DNA from: Quillaja saponaria
Taxonomy: Eukaryota > Streptophyta > Magnoliopsida > Fabales > Quillajaceae
DNA length: 64,000 nt
NCBI GenBank assembly: GCA_029379385.1
Contig: CM055613.1
Location: 24,773,652-24,837,651, forward strand
Direction of reading: 5' to 3'
Positions 35,501-47,943 of the stretch are shown here, in pieces (position 1 is the first letter of the stretch; the number at the start of each line of letters is the position of its first letter). Under the pieces are notes generated by a model that ran no database searches, was not told where the DNA came from, and worked only from the letters and a program-made list of their open reading frames with translations. The translations under genes were made by a program, and so were the position numbers.

Positions 35501-36039
35501 CGTAGTAAAAATTGTATATAAAAATGTGAATTAATGGTTAAAAAATATAGAAAAAAATAGGAAAAAATCTTCCATCAATTTTTTGATACATTGGAGTCTA
35601 TGTGGTGGCCTAGCTACTAGCAATCACTACCATATCTCTGTTCATGTTGTCCCACAGCACCATCGCAAATTGCTATTACAGACAGTGACATAGATCTTTG
35701 TTTTTGGGAGTTCCTTATAATAAAAACAAATGAATAGCTTCAAAAGTTTATTTCTTCCACCTTTTTGCTTGAAGTTGAGCTTGTGTGTCACTCTTTTATA
35801 TTTACACAAAGAAAAAGGAAAAGGGAACCTGAAATCTTTTCTAGGGAAAAGAGGATTCCAAAATCAAAAGTAAAGATACAAATGTGAATGAACAATAAAC
35901 AAACTCATCGTCAATCAAAAAAGTTAAAGGCTTAAAAGTCAAGTGGAAGAAAGCAGGGCAAGATGCTGAACTAAAACGAACAGTCACTCACTCATATTCT
36001 TAAAGACCAACGTATTGGTTTGTCTTCTTAATCTCTTCA
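32525..36039. other. Intergenic region between AIRP2-like and receptor kinase genes
   Basis: The two genes are divergent, so both promoters lie here. The stretch is AT-rich, with poly-T runs near 33034 and 34952 and an ACTAACA microrepeat at 33956-33980. I see no gene or clear transposon. The 161-codon frame at 32345-32830 is antisense to exon 1 and the 5' region of the E3 gene and is not a gene. Confidence 0.5.
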
Positions 36040-39000
36040 ATGGGTTTGCTTTCTCATTTCTTGGTCATATTTTTTCTATTAAAATCATCTGTTCTGTGCC
36101 AAGTTCAAGGTATGTTTCTTTGGGCTACAATTCTGGAATTCCAGAAGTTTTCAATTCAATTTCTTGCAGTAAAAATTTAAAATTTAGAAATCATTCTGTA
36201 TCTAATTTATATGCAGAATTCATCAGCATAGACTGTGGAGGCACAAATAATTACACTGACAGAAGCACTGGACTAGCATGGATTTCAGACACCGTGTTCA
36301 TGAAACAAGGCAAATCAGTGGGAGTAGAAAATCCAAATGGAAACAAGGTTCAGTATCAAAGAAAGAGAGACTTTCCCATAGACAGCAAGAAGTACTGCTA
36401 CACTTTGAGAACAGAAGAGAGAAGGAGATACCTAGTCCGTGCAACATTTCAGTATGGCAGCTTGGCAAATGGAGACACATACCCTCAGTTTCAGTTGTAT
36501 TTGGATGCAACCAAGTGGTCGACTGTATCAATATTGGATGCTTCAAGGATATATGTAAAGGAAATAATCATCCGGGCACCCTCGGATTTTGTTGATGTGT
36601 GCATATGTTGTGCAACAACTGGTTCTCCTTTCATATCCACTCTTGAGCTGAGGCCCTTGAATCTTTCTATGTATGCAACTGATTATGAGGATAATTTCTT
36701 CTTAGAAGTGGCTGCTAGAATAAACTTTGGTGCCCCAAGTGAAGATGCCATCAGGTAATAAAAAATCACATACCTGCTAAAACTGACAATTAGGAAGATA
36801 AACATAAAGGAAAAGAAAACTATACCATACCCGGACTAACCATTTAGCATCAGTTGATACTATAAATTCTTCTGTTCTCAGGTACCCAGATGATCCATAT
36901 GATAGGATTTGGGATTCTGATCTTATAAGAAGACAAAATTATCTTGTTGGAGTTGCTCCTGGCACAGAAAGAATTAACACATCTAAGAACATAGACACAA
37001 GGACAAGAGAATACCCACCTGTTAAAGTCATGCAAACTGCAGTTGTTGGTACAAAAGGAACACTCAGCTACAGACTAAATCTAGAAGACTTCCCTGCAAA
37101 TGCTCGAGCTTATGCATATTTTGCAGAGATTGAAGATTTGGGTAAGAATGAGACTAGGAAATTCAAACTCGAGCAACCTTTCTTTCCTGACTATAGTAAT
37201 GCAGTGGTAAATATAGCTGAGAATGCCAACGGGAGCTACACTCTTTATGAGCCTAGTTACATGAATGTGACTCTCGATTTTGTTCTGTCATTCTCTTTTG
37301 TGAAAACCCGGGATTCTACTCGAGGACCACTTCTAAATGCAATGGAAATAAGCAAATACTTAGAGATTGCTTCCAAGACTGACGGGCAAGACGGTAAGTC
37401 CTTGAGCTCGCTGTATCTTTTTTGCAATGAGCTTTTTTGAAATACCTGTATACTGGTTATTTAATAGACAGTAGCAAATAAAGAAATATTGCTACTCTTA
37501 ACAAAAGTGATATTCAATTATCTAATATGTCCCCAGCAATGCTAATTGTTATTCATGATTTCAATTGGTAGTGGCTGTTGCAAATGCACTTTGCTTGATG
37601 TCTGCTGAAAGTTCTCAGATGAACGAAGGAGATCCTTGTGTTCCAACTAACTGGGAATGGTTGAACTGTAGCTCTACCACACCTCCAAGAATTACAAAAA
37701 TGTACATCTCTATACTTTCTGACATTTTTATTTCATGTCAATGAGTGCACTGTGATTACATGTATGAGGATTGAGGCATCAAAATGGTAGAGTTTTTGAA
37801 CATATAAGAAGATGACTTGAATGAAAGCAAGTTTTGATTAGGATTTTCAGAGTGAGATCTATGCTTTAAAGAGACAATGCTATAGCAGACAATTGAAAGA
37901 ACTAGAAACACACATGAAACAGTGTTGCTAATATCCAACACCAATCCAAATTAATGTTACCTTCACTCTTAGGTGGTGACAAAAAAGGTGAATCTCACCG
38001 ACAGAATTGCTTGGCATCAGGCCACCAGGTTCACCCATTCACTTTATGTCAAAACACACAAAAGGGAGATATTAGTCACAACTTTATGTGTCTGAGAAAA
38101 CTGCTTGTTTATAGTTTGCTAAGATGGAAAGTAATCTACACTTTTAAAGTTCTTGAAAATATTTCACCATAGTATATATTGGTTACTGGAAGCCAAATGT
38201 TAAAGCTAAACATTTGACCTGTATCAGTGACCTGTCAAGAAGGAACTTGAAGGGTGAAATACCACCTGAGATCAAAGGAATGGAAGGATTGACAGAGTTG
38301 TAAGTGCTGCATTCTTCCGAAAAAATATTTTGTTTTCTTCGTTAACTTTAATGTGTGTTTGCAATCAATTCATGCTTTCCCTTTCTTAGGTGGTTAGATG
38401 GTAACTCCCTTACTGGACTTCTCCCTGACATGAGCAGTCTTATTAATCTAAAGATTGTGTAAGTTCATCAGTTCACACAATTTTTCTTTTTCTTTTTTCT
38501 TTTTTGTGGCGGGGTGGGGTGGGTGGGATTTCTTTACACGATTCAAATTTATAAGTTGTAAACTGGGAGAACATCCTCCCTTTGTTAATGTTTACTACCT
38601 TTCATAAGGTTTATTTTGAGTGTCAACTTGCAGGCATCTAGAGGATAACAAATTGACTGGTCCACTGCCATCTTACCTGGGTAGTTTGCCTAGCCTGCAA
38701 GCATTGTATGTAGCAATTTTAGTTCGGCTGCAAATTACTGAAAAAAATTGAAACATTTGCTTATTGGCATTAACTTTTTCCATTCCAATATAAGCATGTT
38801 CTTCTTGAAATATTTGTTAACTGATCAGGATACTGAATTAAATGTGACAGGTTTATTCAGAATAACTCTTTTAGTGGGGAAATACCTTCAGGATTATTAA
38901 ATGGGAAAATCATTTTCAAGTAAGTTATCCCAAACTTTCATGCATGGCAATCACATTGATAGAGTATAGTACAAATATAGCAGAACAAGAATGATTTGAG

Positions 39001-41383
39001 CTAGTCCAGAACCAAAAAAGTAATGATTTCTATTATTTTTTGTTCTAGCTATGAAGGTAATCCTAGTCTGCATAGAGGGACAAAGGACAAGGTGCATTTT
39101 CAGTTAATACTAGGAACCTCGATTGGGGTTCTTGCAATTCTATCAGTTTTATTCTTAGGAAGTTTGGTGCTATTCCATAATCTTCGAAGAAAGAAATCTC
39201 AACAAAAAGGTGACGACAAATGTATATGACCAAGTTACATATATAGTACTTCCTTTTCAATTTTTCCTGAATGTGCACTGGATTTTCCAACTCAGTATAG
39301 TTGTGTGCATCAGGTGATTCTCGACATAGCAGCACAAAACCATCAACTGCATACTCGATGGTCAGGGATGGACATTTAATGGATGAAGGTATAGCTTGCT
39401 ATATCACACTCCCTGCGCTGAAAGAAGCTACAAATAATTTTTCAAGGAAAATTGGCATGGGAAGTTTTGGATCTGTCTACTATGGAAAAATGAAAGATGG
39501 AAAAGAGGTGGCCGTTAAGATTATGACTGATTCGTCAACCCATGGAAACCATCAATTTGTGACAGAGGTAGTGTCATATTCAGCTCTTTAATACACATCT
39601 CTGTAAAATGCATGAAAGTTAAAAAAAATCTGCAGTAACTTGGTTCTAAATTCTTAAGATTCTTATGCACATTATTTGACAGAATTCACTCAGTAAATTG
39701 ATTGCATTATAAACACAATCAGGAAAAGGGGGATCTTCAATTGAAGAATTGAATACCTGGGATTCCATTAACTCCATAGTGAACCACTCACAATCATAGC
39801 TGTACCAGAAATGGAGTTTGTCTTGTTTGGACCAAATTTGAACCTTCTTAATTCTAAGATTTGAGACTTAGGATTCTTGAAGACCTCCAACTCTGAGTCA
39901 CACTGGATCAGGAGTACTCAGCGGACCTAACCTACAACACAAATGGCTTGAATAACTCAATGAATTAGAATATTTACTACTAGTACACAATCAATCCTTT
40001 CCCAACATTTATCATATATAAAATCCAGTTCACTAACTACAGGCCCATACCTGCAGGTAGCTCTCTTATCAAGAATTCATCATAGAAATTTGGTTCCCTT
40101 GATTGGATACTGTGAAGAAGAATATCAGCATATTCTGGTCTATGAATACATGCACAACGGAACCTTGCGGGATCACATTCATGGTTATGCCTGCCCTGAA
40201 TCAAAAATTTTGATTTCATCTCTGCCAGTGGCTGTAGCATCTGTTATGAAATAACAATCCAATCTTTTTGACAGGTTCTGCCAACCAGAAGCACTTAGAC
40301 TGGCTAGCTCGTCTTCGTATTGCAGAAGATGCAGCTAAAGGTTCATTACTGACAACCTTTCTGGCTTACACATTGTTTTGTTTCCAAGTTAAACAGTTAA
40401 AACATGGGTTTAGATTACTGTAGGTCTTGAGTACTTACACACTGGATGCAATCCCAGTATCATTCATCGAGATGTAAAGACAAGCAATATTCTCCTAGAT
40501 ATCAATATGAGGGCAAAAGTGTCAGATTTTGGACTCTCCAGGCAAGCTGAAGAAGATTTAACCCACATATCAAGTGTTGCACGAGGAACTGTAGGCTACC
40601 TGGATCCAGAGTAAATCTCATGTCTGCAGAATTAACCATATCTTTCCTCCTGCAAGTGCAAATGCTTAGACTCACTATGTCTTTCTTTGAACAGATACTA
40701 TGCAAATCAGCAATTGACAGAGAAGAGTGATGTTTACAGTTTTGGAGTTGTTCTTCTGGAATTGATCACTGGAAGAAAGCCTGTGTCAACAGAAGATTAT
40801 GGTCCTGAGATGAACATAGTTCACTGGGTATGTATGTATGTCTATTTCCATTGAATTAGAAATGAAGCAATATTATGCAAAAATATTTCAAGAAATTTTC
40901 TTTATAAATAAAACAGACAAGAAAAGAATCTGATGGTAGACTAATGGTAGAGGACTTTTCAAGGAACATATTTCAAACAGCAGTATAAAACTGCACTTCA
41001 TAAAGTCATTCTAGAATTAATGTGGAGCAAAACATTACATGATGATAATCATTGCATTGCAGGCAAGATCCTTGATTCGTAAAGGAGACGTGATAAGCAT
41101 TGTAGATCCTTTTCTATCGGGAAATGCAAAAACTGAGTCCATATGGAGGGTTGCTGAAATTGCTATTCAATGTGTTGAACAACATAGTGTCTCCAGGCCA
41201 AGGATGCAGGAAATTATCTTGGCTATACAAGATGCTGTGAAGATTGAAAAAGGAACTGCAGGCAACCTAAAAATTTCTTCAGGTAGCTCAAAAGCACAAT
41301 CTTCACGGAAAACCTTACTCACAAGCTTTCTCGAAATCGAGAGCCCTGACTTATCAAATGGCTGCCTCCCATCTGCAAGATAA
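36040..41383 (+). CDS. Malectin-like/LRR receptor kinase, At1g67720 type (15 exons, 926 aa)
   Basis: Exons are 36040-36109, 36217-36754, 36882-37393, 37572-37701, 38228-38299, 38390-38458, 38634-38705, 38851-38919, 39049-39209, 39314-39567, 40057-40183, 40275-40340, 40424-40610, 40695-40827 and 41063-41383. Phases join to 927 codons ending TAA. A signal peptide (residues 1-23, [20 protein letters not shown]) precedes a malectin-like domain that starts FISIDCGG. The next exons give about four LRRs, one per 69-72-bp exon, as usual for LRR-RLK subfamily I. A membrane span lies at about 527-550. The kinase has [11 protein letters not shown] near 612, VAVK (Lys at about 633), HRDVK (Asp at about 730), DFG and [11 protein letters not shown], so it looks active and of RD type. 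It is expected at the plasma membrane. The ligand is unknown. Confidence 0.95.
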
Positions 41384-41929
41384 TTATTTAAACTCCATAC
41401 AAGACTTCATATCACTGCAACATGAGAGTGGTTTTTCAATACTACTAGTGTTGATGACTTGATGTAAGAATTTTGCTTCTGTACAGTATGTTTCAATCTT
41501 TGGTAACACTGACAAGAATATAGCTTCATTCGTAATCTCATGTGGAATTTGTAATCTTCTTGTCTGCATTTCATGTACTAACAGAAAAAGTTCATTTTGA
41601 TTTGGTTTTTTCACCTTTTTAATGGCAAAGGATTGCATTTGGGTTCAAATTTCACAGAATGGGATACATAAACATTCATTGAGAGTTCAGGGTCAATGCA
41701 GCCAAGAGTATCATCAAGCAGTTCCATGGCCTAAGGGGTACCAACACATCCCTAAGATAGCTAGATGCCAATCCCAACAATCAAACAATAAAATTAGCAT
41801 ATGGGTAATCAGGCAATGAGAAAAAGTTTCAAATTTCAGAAATCCAAAAAAGAAAAAACAGTGTGATAGTTACTTTATTCAAATAGTTGGTATTCTTTAT
41901 ACTGGTAAGGGTGATATTTATTTGTTTGG
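41384..41929 (+). other. 3' flank of the receptor kinase gene
   Basis: The first few hundred bases should be the 3' UTR. Nothing else is recognised. Confidence 0.4.
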
Positions 41930-43764
41930 TGTTAGGAGAGCATTGGCCAACTTATCTAGTACTACATATTTACTCACAGATATTCAGCCAAGTAGATTTT
42001 TATTTTTTTTGTTTTTTGGTTACAGCCAAATAGATTTACTCATAAATTAACTAGTACTTAGCCCCATTAACCTTGAATTATATTTGGGCTCATCAATTGC
42101 CATGTACTGGGCCGATTCACTTTGAATTATACATTTACTAAAAAATTGTGAATTACCCAACCAATTTACCAGGAACTATTATTCGCCTATAATACCTAGA
42201 CAACTTACCATATACTATAAATTTATTTTAGAAAATCGTCATGTATTCATCATATTAATTAATCTTAATATATATATATAAGCTTTCATTGCACATATAT
42301 TATACGTGAACCGTGTTTTTATGATATATAAGTATATGTTCATCAACAATTGATATACAAATCAAGAAAATATATTTAATAAGAAATAATACTTCATGTT
42401 AATTATATCAACAAATAGATAAAGTCAATAAAAAAATTTAATTCATAATATAAACATATCAATTTTTTTAAAATTTTAAAAATGAAAAAGTAATTAACAC
42501 AACAATATTATATTTATAAAAACTATACTCTTAATATTTTTTTAATAAATAAAATTTTTAAAAATAATTTATATATATTTTTTGTTACTTATTAAATAAA
42601 TAAAAATTGAGAAATTTAATTTTAATTATTATTGATATATTGACAAATTATAAATTTATTAATATTGAAAAGCATTAGGAAAAAAAATATCAATAGTCAT
42701 AAAACAAATATTATTCTATTAATACTGAAATGAAAAAGAATTAGGGAGGAATTAAAAAAATTAGCCTATTTGAAGTAAAATCTATTAAAAATTATTTATG
42801 TAATAGTAAAAACTCATAGGTATTTAAAAAAACATAAAAAATCTTTCACTAAATCACTTTTATATTCATAAATAAATAGATAAATTTAATATCAATAGTC
42901 AACAATTACAAACTAATTGATATTAAAATGGAGAATAATTAGAAGAAATAAAATAAAAATAAAATAGTTTATTTATAGTAAAAAAAAAACTAAAAATAAA
43001 TATATAATATTAAAATTTTACAAGGATATTTAAGAAAATTAAAATATTCTTCCTTTAAGACTATATATATATATATATATATATATTTACTCATAAATCG
43101 ACAAACTCTGTCGATTTATCTTGAACTATGTATTACTCAACTTGTTTACTAAGAACTAAATTTACCTCAAACTATAAATTTGCCTGTAAATCATCTAATA
43201 TGATATTGAGTTGGTTTACTATGAACTATATATTAGTTAATATTCAACCAATTTAATATGAACTACATACTAGTTAATAATTGTCAACGTGTCAATCAAT
43301 TTTAAATTTACTATTAAATCAACAAGTACTTAGCCAATTTATTTTAAATTATATATTTACTCAGAAATTGCCATATATTAAGTTAATTTATCTTTAATTA
43401 TATTGTTACTCATGTAGGTTACTCAACCAATTTACTTTACTCATAACCCGTTTAAGAGTAAGCCTATTTATCTTAAACTGTTTATTAGTCAAAACACGCC
43501 AGGATCTCTGCCAATTTAAGTTGAACTATATCTTATCTTGACAAATATTCTAGTGATTTACTCATAAAATCATCTTGTACTCATCATATTCATTTTACAA
43601 TGAATTATAGATCTACTAATATTCCACCAATTCATCTTAAACTATATATATAAATATATATTTACTTATAAATTATGAAATACTCAACTTATTTCCTATG
43701 AACTGTTTACTCGAAATGCATTTGATATTGAGCAGGTTTATTATGAATTATATATTAGCTGGTA
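41930..43764. repeat. AT-rich degenerate repeat field, left part
   Basis: A loosely repeated phrase recurs many times: TTTACTCATAAATT, then a CAACCAATTTA-like block, then a TTGAACTATATA-like block, at spacings of several tens of bases. A plainer AT-rich insert interrupts it at about 42240-43060. The same phrases resume at 57053 on the other side of the CACTA element. I read it as an old, decayed satellite-like or minisatellite array. Confidence 0.6.
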
Positions 43765-43767
43765 ATT
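43765..43767. other. Target-site duplication ATT (left) of the CACTA element
   Basis: ATT precedes CACTACAAG here and follows CTTGTAGTG at 57050-57052, as expected for the 3-bp duplication of CACTA elements. Confidence 0.85.
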
Positions 43768-44110
43768 CACTACAAGAAAAATGACCTTTTTCCCATAGAC
43801 CAAGTTAGTGGGAAAAGGGTCCAAGGTTTGTGGAAAAATGCGTATTGACAAACAATCCATGGGTAATTACTCGTGGATAATTCCCATAAACGTTTGTCAG
43901 CGAGTTTTGTGGAACATGGTTGATGAATGATTTGTCAGTCACATTTAATTTCAATTCCCACAAATCTCTTGGTTTGTGAGTAAGACCTGCAAACAATATT
44001 TGTGATTATTGCCTGTGGGTATTACCCACAAATTAAATTGGTTTGTCCGTAAACTATAATCTATTACCCACTTGAAAGTTTGTGGGTAATTGCCACAGAC
44101 ATAAGATTGT
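43768..44110. repeat. CACTA left terminal and subterminal repeats
   Basis: The 28-bp terminal repeat is followed by direct and inverted copies of a TTTGTGGGTAAT/ATTACCCACAAA motif, clearest at about 44025-44110. Confidence 0.75.
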
Positions 44111-45309
44111 GGGTAGTTATACCACATTAAGCTTTATTAGAATTTATCATGAACTCGAAGTTGGGTAAAACATTTAATAGAATATAGTTTTCATGTTCTC
44201 AAACTATTGTAACATCAATATAGGTATCATCATTAATATAGAATGAGAATTAAGAGCATACCTTATTAGCAGAAAAAAAAAAAAAAAAAAAAAAAGTTGA
44301 GTAATAAGTTCAAGAAGTGAGATCCTACTAGCAAAAAGCAATTAATAATTCCAACAAATTTGCCAAGTTGATTCGAAACTGCATAATGATATGATGTCAT
44401 TTATAATTTTTAGAGTAACATTCTAACTAGTTAATTCAAACTAATGGGAGGAATGAAAAAGTACAATCATTTATAATTTTTCAAGTAATATTCTAATTAG
44501 TTCAAATAGGTACAAGTGTTTTTTTAAAAACCATAAGAATCAACTCATATAGGCTTTAATGTTTAAACTCAATCAAATGAATTTACACCTATAATTCAAG
44601 AGCATTACGTAAAAAGAAAAACTTCTCTATAAGTAAACATCATAAAGGTTCATGTTGGACAACAAAACTTACCTAGAAAAGAGGAAGAACAAGAAGAATC
44701 AAATGATACAGCTCTGTCAACAATCAGCTAAAAGGGAAAACCGTCCATTCATAAGAGCATACCACATTGAAACTACTAATTTCATCCCCTTCCTAGCTCA
44801 TTTCCACAATGTATTAGAAAGGAAAAGAAAATAAGTGTTTTCAACTTAGATACAAAAATCTTAATGATCAATTAACAAATAATAATATAAAACCAGATAG
44901 TCATCAACAAAAACATTAAAAAAAAAAAAAAAATTCTAAATTTGTACAAGTGGCAAGCCAAAATGTTCACAAGGTAAATTGATTCATAATTTCATATGCT
45001 ATAAATGAATATCTTTGTGAAAATGAATGACTGAATTCACTCACGAGGCTTCAAAAATAATAAAATAACACGTAAATGGATTAAGTCCGATGTGCCTAGT
45101 GGTGGCTTAAAATAATGTTTTTTTTTTTTTTTTTTTTTCCTGAAGTCACCTAATATGTCTATAAACAGTCACATGTACACATCAGTATTTGAAAGCTTAA
45201 CAGGAAAGCCCAAACAATAAAAAGAATAGGTAGTAGAAACCAGGAGAAAACAAAAAAGAATAGAGAGTGACCCTTAACAGAAGACAGAAACTCAAGGGTG
45301 AAATAAGCC
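44111..45309. other. CACTA interior, left; no gene
   Basis: This is an AT-rich stretch with poly-A (44273-44294) and poly-T (45119-45138) tracts. The last part before 45310 is probably the 5' flank carried with the MYB copy. No coding region is recognised. Confidence 0.5.
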
Positions 45310-45442
45310 ATTGGAAGACCTCTTTGCTGCGACAAAGTTGGAATCAAGAAGGGTCCATGGACTCTTGAGGAGGACATCGTCTTAGTCTCTTACATCCAAG
45401 AACATGGTCTTGGAAATTGGAGATCAGTGCCTACCAACATTG
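45310..45442 (+). pseudogene. R2R3-MYB copy, exon 1 (start codon lost)
   Basis: This is 133 bp, the usual size of exon 1 in this family. Translated from 45310 it reads [20 protein letters not shown], then [12 protein letters not shown] and NWRSVPTNI, ending at a GT donor. The words match subgroup-1 R2R3-MYBs (MYB30/MYB60/MYB96 group), which regulate epidermal lipid and stomatal programmes. The expected ATG is ATT. Exon 2 lies more than 8 kb away because a Mutator-like element occupies intron 1. Confidence 0.88.
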
Positions 45443-45529
45443 GTATTTTTAGCAAACTTAGATCCATCCAACTAGATTCTTCAATTCTTTTGTTTTTGCT
45501 ATTTTGGACAACCTTTTAAATTTGAGAGC

Positions 45530-45538
45530 ATAATCATG
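45530..45538. other. Target-site duplication (left) of the MULE: ATAATCATG
   Basis: It matches 53526-53534 (ATAATCATT) at eight of nine positions. A 9-bp duplication is the hallmark of Mutator-like elements. Confidence 0.8.
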
Positions 45539-45815
45539 GGCTTTTGGACAGAAGGGTCCAAGTTTGACAATTTTTGGACTATATGGTAGATTTTTTACTT
45601 TAATAGTCAAAATGGGATAAATCAGGACATTGAATTTTGAAAATCTATTTTCAAATCCAACTCACCATTCCATGTCACCCCACGGGCCCACCAGCAAACA
45701 CCTCACGGGCCCACAACTATTCAAAAGTACACCAGGAACAGGGAGTACTAAAGCTGGGCTTTCAAAATCCGATTTCAGCCTTATCATTTTGTACCTCCTT
45801 CACACATCTACCTCC
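45539..45815 (+). repeat. MULE left terminal inverted repeat
   Basis: It aligns with the reverse complement of the right end from the tip through TACACCAGGAACAGGGAG. It lacks a block of about 100 bp present in the right copy, then rejoins at ATCCGATTTCAGCCTT and CTTCACACATCT. Confidence 0.8.
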
Positions 45816-45879
45816 TCTCTTTTTTTTCTTTTTTTTCTTTCTGATGGGTTGCAAATTTTTTAAATTTTCTTTTGATAAT

Positions 45880-46560
45880 TATGGTGTATGATAATTTTCA
45901 CAATTTCAAATATATGATAATTTTTAAATGATTTTTTGAAATATATGATAATTTATAAATTTTTAGTGTATGATATTTTTAAAATTTTAAATATATAGTA
46001 ATTTTTAAATTTTTTAGTGTATGATATATTTTATAAATTTACAGTTATGATAATTTTTAAAATTTGTTATTTTTAGAATTTATAATTTTTTATACTTTTT
46101 TAATTTTGGGTGTACGGTATTTTTAAAATTGAAATATGTATTATAATTTTTTAATTTTATAGTGTATCATAATTATTTTTTTATTATAGTTTAGGATATT
46201 TTAAAATCTTTAAAATTCATGATATTTTTTAAATATAAAGTGTATGTTAATTTATATATTTATAGTTATGATATATTTAAATTTTAAAATGTATGATAAA
46301 TTTTTAAAGTGTATCATAATTATTAAATTTTAAAATATATGATAAATTTTTAAATTTATAGTTTATGATATTTTATAAATTTAAAGTATATGTAGGGTGT
46401 TTGATATTTTTTATATTTAGATTTTATGATAGTTTAACTTATAACGTAAGATATTTTTTTAATTTTAAAATGTATAATGAATTTTATATTTATAATGTAT
46501 GATATCGTAAATTTTTAAAATTTTCCATATTTTTTAAATTTAAAGTGTATAATTTTTAAA
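45880..46560. repeat. Low-complexity AT repeat built on TATGATAATTTTTAAA
   Basis: A phrase like AGTGTATGATAATTTTTAAATT recurs with a spacing of roughly 30-40 bases, with much variation. No coding potential is present. Confidence 0.7.
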
Positions 46561-46579
46561 CTTATTTGAAATGGTTTAG

Positions 46580-47330
46580 TAAAAAGAAAAAACATTAAAT
46601 AATTTTAATAATTAATGGAACACACTTATATTAATTGAGTACATATTATGAATACTATAATTTATTTTAAAAAACTTGCCACACACTGGCGATAATGAAA
46701 TAAATATGTGTGTCATTGTTTAACAACATGCTGGCAAAGACAATGGGAAAAAATTATGAATGAATGAAATCATTACCATCACTGTCAAGATAGTCAAACA
46801 GGTTATCATCGCTCTCATATTATCATCAATTTTAATTTCCATCATGGTTGGAGCTCTTAACTCATCTTGGCGAGCAGCTGCCTCAAGCCAGGCATGGTAC
46901 TTATCTAATCTTAGATTCATCTGGTCAATTTCAGACTTTAGTCTTTCAATGACCTGAACTATTTCACCTTGTGTTAAATGAGGATAAAGTTGTCGAGATC
47001 GCTTTTGGGACTGACAACTTATGTAATCTACAATATGATTCCATCTCGTACCTTATCTCCCACCATTTAATGTACTCAGGTTCTCTTGCCCAAACTACTC
47101 AATTTTCTTGTGAAACATTAGTAACTAGTCCGACCATTATATGATCGGTAATATTTCGACTATTGGTAGAATATATAAGGACGCATTTAAACTCTCTTTT
47201 CGATCCATACCATGTGAACTCATTCGAATCAGTATACTTGTATACACTATGAAGACATTGTCTTTGTGTTGATGGCTCAAGTCTGGTTCTAGTTGATGAT
47301 CTGTCACCACCACAACGTCCATGACAGCAA
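46580..47330 (-). pseudogene. Unrecognised ORF remnant inside the MULE
   Basis: Minus-strand frames give protein-like pieces: NEFTWYGSKREFKCVL and REPEYIKWWEIRYE around 47020-47240, then GEIVQVIERLKSEIDQMNLR, DKYHAWLEAAARQDELR and MVMISFI toward 46740. The middle looks like a short coiled coil and the end like a membrane or amphipathic segment. I do not recognise the family. Whether this is a third MULE gene or a captured piece cannot be told here. Confidence 0.35.
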
Positions 47331-47760
47331 CAATGTGAGCAGGGTTATCTTAGCATATTTTCTTATTATCGAGTGTGAGTTTCTAGTACAACATGGTTGT
47401 TTGATGTTTTCAACTCTGATGGGTTTAGAAACTGTTTATATAAGTAAATATTTTTTGTTATCGTCAAAATAATGTCACTTGAATATATACTGAAGTAGTC
47501 AAAGATTTAATGCATGAGTGTAAAGTAATGTCAGCATGTCTGTTAAGACGTAAAGTAATGTCAGCCTGTTCATTTACTGTTTAAATGCTTTATAAGTGAA
47601 AATATGTGAACGAGTAGTCACTTCATGAAAAGATTACGTCTTTTATTGTAAAGATTATGTGCTTCATTATAAAGTGATGCTAGCATGTCTGTTTATTAAA
47701 ACAATACTTGAATATTTATGTAATAATTTTAGTATTTAAGATAATTATTATTATTGGACA

Positions 47761-47816
47761 TTGAAAAATTCCACCTTGAAGTGGTGGGGGGTTTGGCAAA
47801 TCCTTACCTGTTTATT
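47761..47816 (-). repeat. Palindromic module downstream of the PMD gene
   Basis: TTGAAAAATTCCACCTTGAA then GTGGTGGGGGGTTTGGC contains the inverted pair CCAC...GTGG. It is closely matched at 50081-50136 just past the end of the transposase gene, followed in both by TGTTTATTAA. See findings. Confidence 0.75.
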
Positions 47817-47943
47817 AAAAAAGTAAATTCCAATTTACAAGTACAACTAAATTAAAACATAAACCAGAAGGACTCTTCCCATTACAAGTAACACTAAATA
47901 AAATAAAATAAAACTTAAATAAGGACTTCGGGCTATCCTGGTC

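Noticed and set aside
36015..36758. A single 247-codon frame over exon 2 of the receptor kinase with an upstream ATG at 36015
   Set aside because: The 36110-36216 part reads through a GT-AG intron. Using the ATG at 36040 and the intron gives a signal peptide joined in phase to the malectin-like domain.
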